Shown piece by piece: positions 63,401 through 64,000 of a stretch of DNA of 64,000 nucleotides; the first letter of the stretch is position 1, and each line of letters starts with the position of its first letter. This stretch comes from Pseudomonadota bacterium (lineage in GTDB: Bacteria > Pseudomonadota > Gammaproteobacteria > Steroidobacterales > Steroidobacteraceae), in assembly GCA_021843755.1 (NCBI GenBank), contig JAKBWB010000031.1:1-64000 (forward strand), written 5' to 3'. The position numbers were made by a program, and so were the translations under genes. The notes under the pieces were generated by a model. It ran no database searches. It saw only the letters and a list, made by a program, of their open reading frames with translations, and had not been told where the DNA came from.

Positions 63401-64000
63401 TTCTCCGAAGAGGCCCTCGAGCTGATCGAAGGGTCCGAGCGCACGCTCGAGCAGTGGCGGGCGAGTCCGAGCAGTGCCGAGCGCGCCTTCGAGCTCAAGC
63501 GTGCCCTGCATACGCTCAAAGGCGGGGCGCGCATGGCCGGCATTCTGGCGATGGGAGACCTGTCGCACGAGCTCGAGACACTGGTGGGCCAGGCCGAGGA
63601 CGGCTCGCTCCTCGCCGGTGAAGGCGTGTTTGATGTCATTCAGGCCAGCCTCGATCAGCTGGCGGGCATGCGCGAGGCGGTGGTCAACGGGCAGGGCGTC
63701 TCGCCGGCGCACGCGGTGATCGCTCGCATTCGTGAGCTGACGCAGCGGGGTGGGAGCCGGGTTCATCCGTCCGCAGCCGCCGAGAGTGCGCCCATGGTCC
63801 AACTCCAGTCCGTGGAGTCGCCCGAGTCCGTGGAGCCCGAGCCGCTCGAGTCCGTGGAGCCCGAGCCGGCCGAGCCCGTGGAGCCCGAGCCGGCCGAGCC
63901 CGTGGCGGCCGGGCCGCTCGCGCCGCCCGTTCTGGCCCCGGCCGCGGCGCCGCCGCGTCAGCTCGAGCCGCACGAGTCGACTGTGACCGAGTTGCCCGCG
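60440..64000 (+). CDS. pilL: Chemotaxis kinase-like PilL (ChpA), N-terminal part, cut by window end
   Basis: The first 1187 residues are visible. This is the multi-Hpt histidine kinase of the Pil-Chp system, which phosphorylates PilG and PilH. Phosphotransfer modules are seen at HTLKGSGRMVG (His663), HTLVGSSKAA (His833, atypical) and HTLKGGARMAG (His1024), plus a degenerate one near the start (HELHQAQGVL, His45/His48). The stretch after about residue 1120 is a Pro/Glu linker with a repeated VEPEPAEP unit. The kinase, CheW and receiver domains would follow beyond the window. No pilK or chpB-like gene lies between pilJ and pilL. Confidence 0.94.
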   Translation, partial: MSEVASQTLEVVGHELAQTLSEARAAIESYVEQPDNVTLLERCKHELHQAQGVLRVLEIYGAALLAEEMELVADYLLATVTERKGQAESLDALLRALVQLPGYLERVLGGGRDIALVLLPLLNDLRAVRGSALLSEGTLLLLNLKSDKQAQPRAASPGEPRIGVEQWCRRLRAQLQTGMIGWIRGERVDQNLAAIAAVAEKLEQSATRQPVFQLWWVIGALIEALREGGLESGVSVKRLLGLADREMRRLYQLGETRYCQSPPVDLLNNLLYYVGRSTSNGVRVAAVRTSFRLAELLPVDESIEQERESLSAPNVKLMQTVAAAIREDLAKVKEVLEQFVRRGVRQGEELRAQVALLRKIGDTLGVLGLGAQRAVVQAQTDRLEHILAGTEPADEAVLVEIAAALIAVEDRLDDSLVGMIRPAAGGEADGQGEDREFQQVQAAVLRECIHNLAWIKEAVTQSLGGKPDGAALDSWQGLVTGLKAALLMLGKTRAVEVVEGIATQLRRIMRPDAPPSPTGWLDRLADAIVSLEYYMETLQAGRSDPWYMLDNAHSCLQVLERVPTELPLAPIEPSAFAKTVLMTPGGDGHSSATYPGLALSPAPPSLSTTGKLAVLAENANSELIALFVEEAREELARIRRHFPLWDQNPLDRDALEIVRRAFHTLKGSGRMVGARELGELAWSVETLLNRLLDNTLTRSPAILEELRQAIAALPQLIEQLESGRPAVTDVAGITATAHAIAAGREPHPAAGPQGEPRSEEPPAGEGTAAGGACGEVSGAAPPERIPPALDEGLREIYARETETHVAAIRGYLRGEASAPEPHALPEEVYRACHTLVGSSKAAQARHGVRLAEPLDHWIRRVYAHGAGLSTADLTLLADCMTAMESVAEHMEEPTGYFASHQMLIKRLAEAEEALGRRIAAAEQAAARAAVAEPAESAREDAPENVPPGADADTPKGRDVAEEGAAASPIASDATASAADYDPEVAAVFSEEALELIEGSERTLEQWRASPSSAERAFELKRALHTLKGGARMAGILAMGDLSHELETLVGQAEDGSLLAGEGVFDVIQASLDQLAGMREAVVNGQGVSPAHAVIARIRELTQRGGSRVHPSAAAESAPMVQLQSVESPESVEPEPLESVEPEPAEPVEPEPAEPVAAGPLAPPVLAPAAAPPRQLEPHESTVTELPA
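63808..63906 (+). repeat. Short tandem repeat encoding a Pro/Glu linker in PilL
   Basis: Units related to GAGCCCGTGGAGCCC and GAGTCCGTGGAGCCC recur about four times and encode VEPEPAEP-like steps. Such repeats in the linker can vary in number between strains. Confidence 0.6.

Noticed and set aside
61985-63973. 662-codon minus-strand frame
   Set aside because: Antisense to pilL, with low-complexity Gly/Leu/Arg repeats produced by the linker repeat.

Overview
The window is GC-rich bacterial chromosome with very dense coding. Gene order points to a gammaproteobacterium. The block rpoD-dnaG-yqeY-rpsU / tsaD-folB-folK ... cca, and the block yggT-proC-yggS / pilT-pilU ... pyrB-ruvX-yqgE-tonB-gshB / pilGHIJL, follow arrangements known from Pseudomonas and relatives. 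Lineage-specific differences (third PilT-like ATPase, no pilK, PyrK-like protein beside pyrB, no plsY next to tsaD) suggest a deeper, less studied gammaproteobacterial group. I cannot name the genus from sequence alone.

Layout. 0-0.5 kb: 3' end of a carrier-protein (NRPS/PKS-type) gene and a CAT-anticodon tRNA without an encoded CCA end. 0.9-14 kb: housekeeping block with sigma-70, primase, S21, tRNA t6A synthesis (tsaD), folate genes (folB, folK, a pteridine reductase), a MidA-type methyltransferase, a lipoprotein aminopeptidase, the CCA-adding enzyme, an NAD(P)-binding epimerase-like protein and a small heat-shock protein. 14.2-17.5 kb: split class II (B12-dependent) ribonucleotide reductase nrdJa-nrdJb with an NrdR-box-like palindrome upstream. 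17.5-24.5 kb: accessory stretch with long gene-poor DNA, an AqpZ-like aquaporin paired with a ParB-fold small protein, a CsbD stress protein of 55 residues, a double PRC-barrel protein, a decayed transposase and a cytochrome b561.

24.8-37.7 kb: glycerol catabolism (glpD and glpK, convergent and overlapping), a prolyl-oligopeptidase lipoprotein and an APC permease, an aldo/keto reductase, a secreted Gln/Arg-tailed protein, a P1B-5 metal ATPase fused to a hemerythrin-like domain, and an MFS transporter. 37.7-38.3 kb: an apparently empty gap that carries, on the minus strand, a full-consensus sigma-54 promoter, an upstream dyad and an intrinsic terminator about 180 nt later. This is a candidate sigma-54-dependent small RNA and the most interesting item in the window.

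38.3-46.5 kb: a LysM-rich lytic transglycosylase, an L,D-transpeptidase, the nucleosidase ppnN, two small unknown proteins, htpG (with a sigma-32-like promoter), an alpha/beta hydrolase and an HU-like protein. 46.9-64 kb: yggT-proC-yggS divergent from pilT-pilU-(third PilT/U paralogue); the leftward gshB-tonB-like-yqgE-ruvX-pyrB-pyrK-like gene string; and the rightward Pil-Chp chemosensory operon pilG-pilH-pilI-pilJ-pilL, with pilL cut by the window edge. The right end therefore combines the retraction motors of type IV pili with the system that controls them. PilJ here lacks the large periplasmic sensor domain, and no methyltransferase gene lies between pilJ and pilL.
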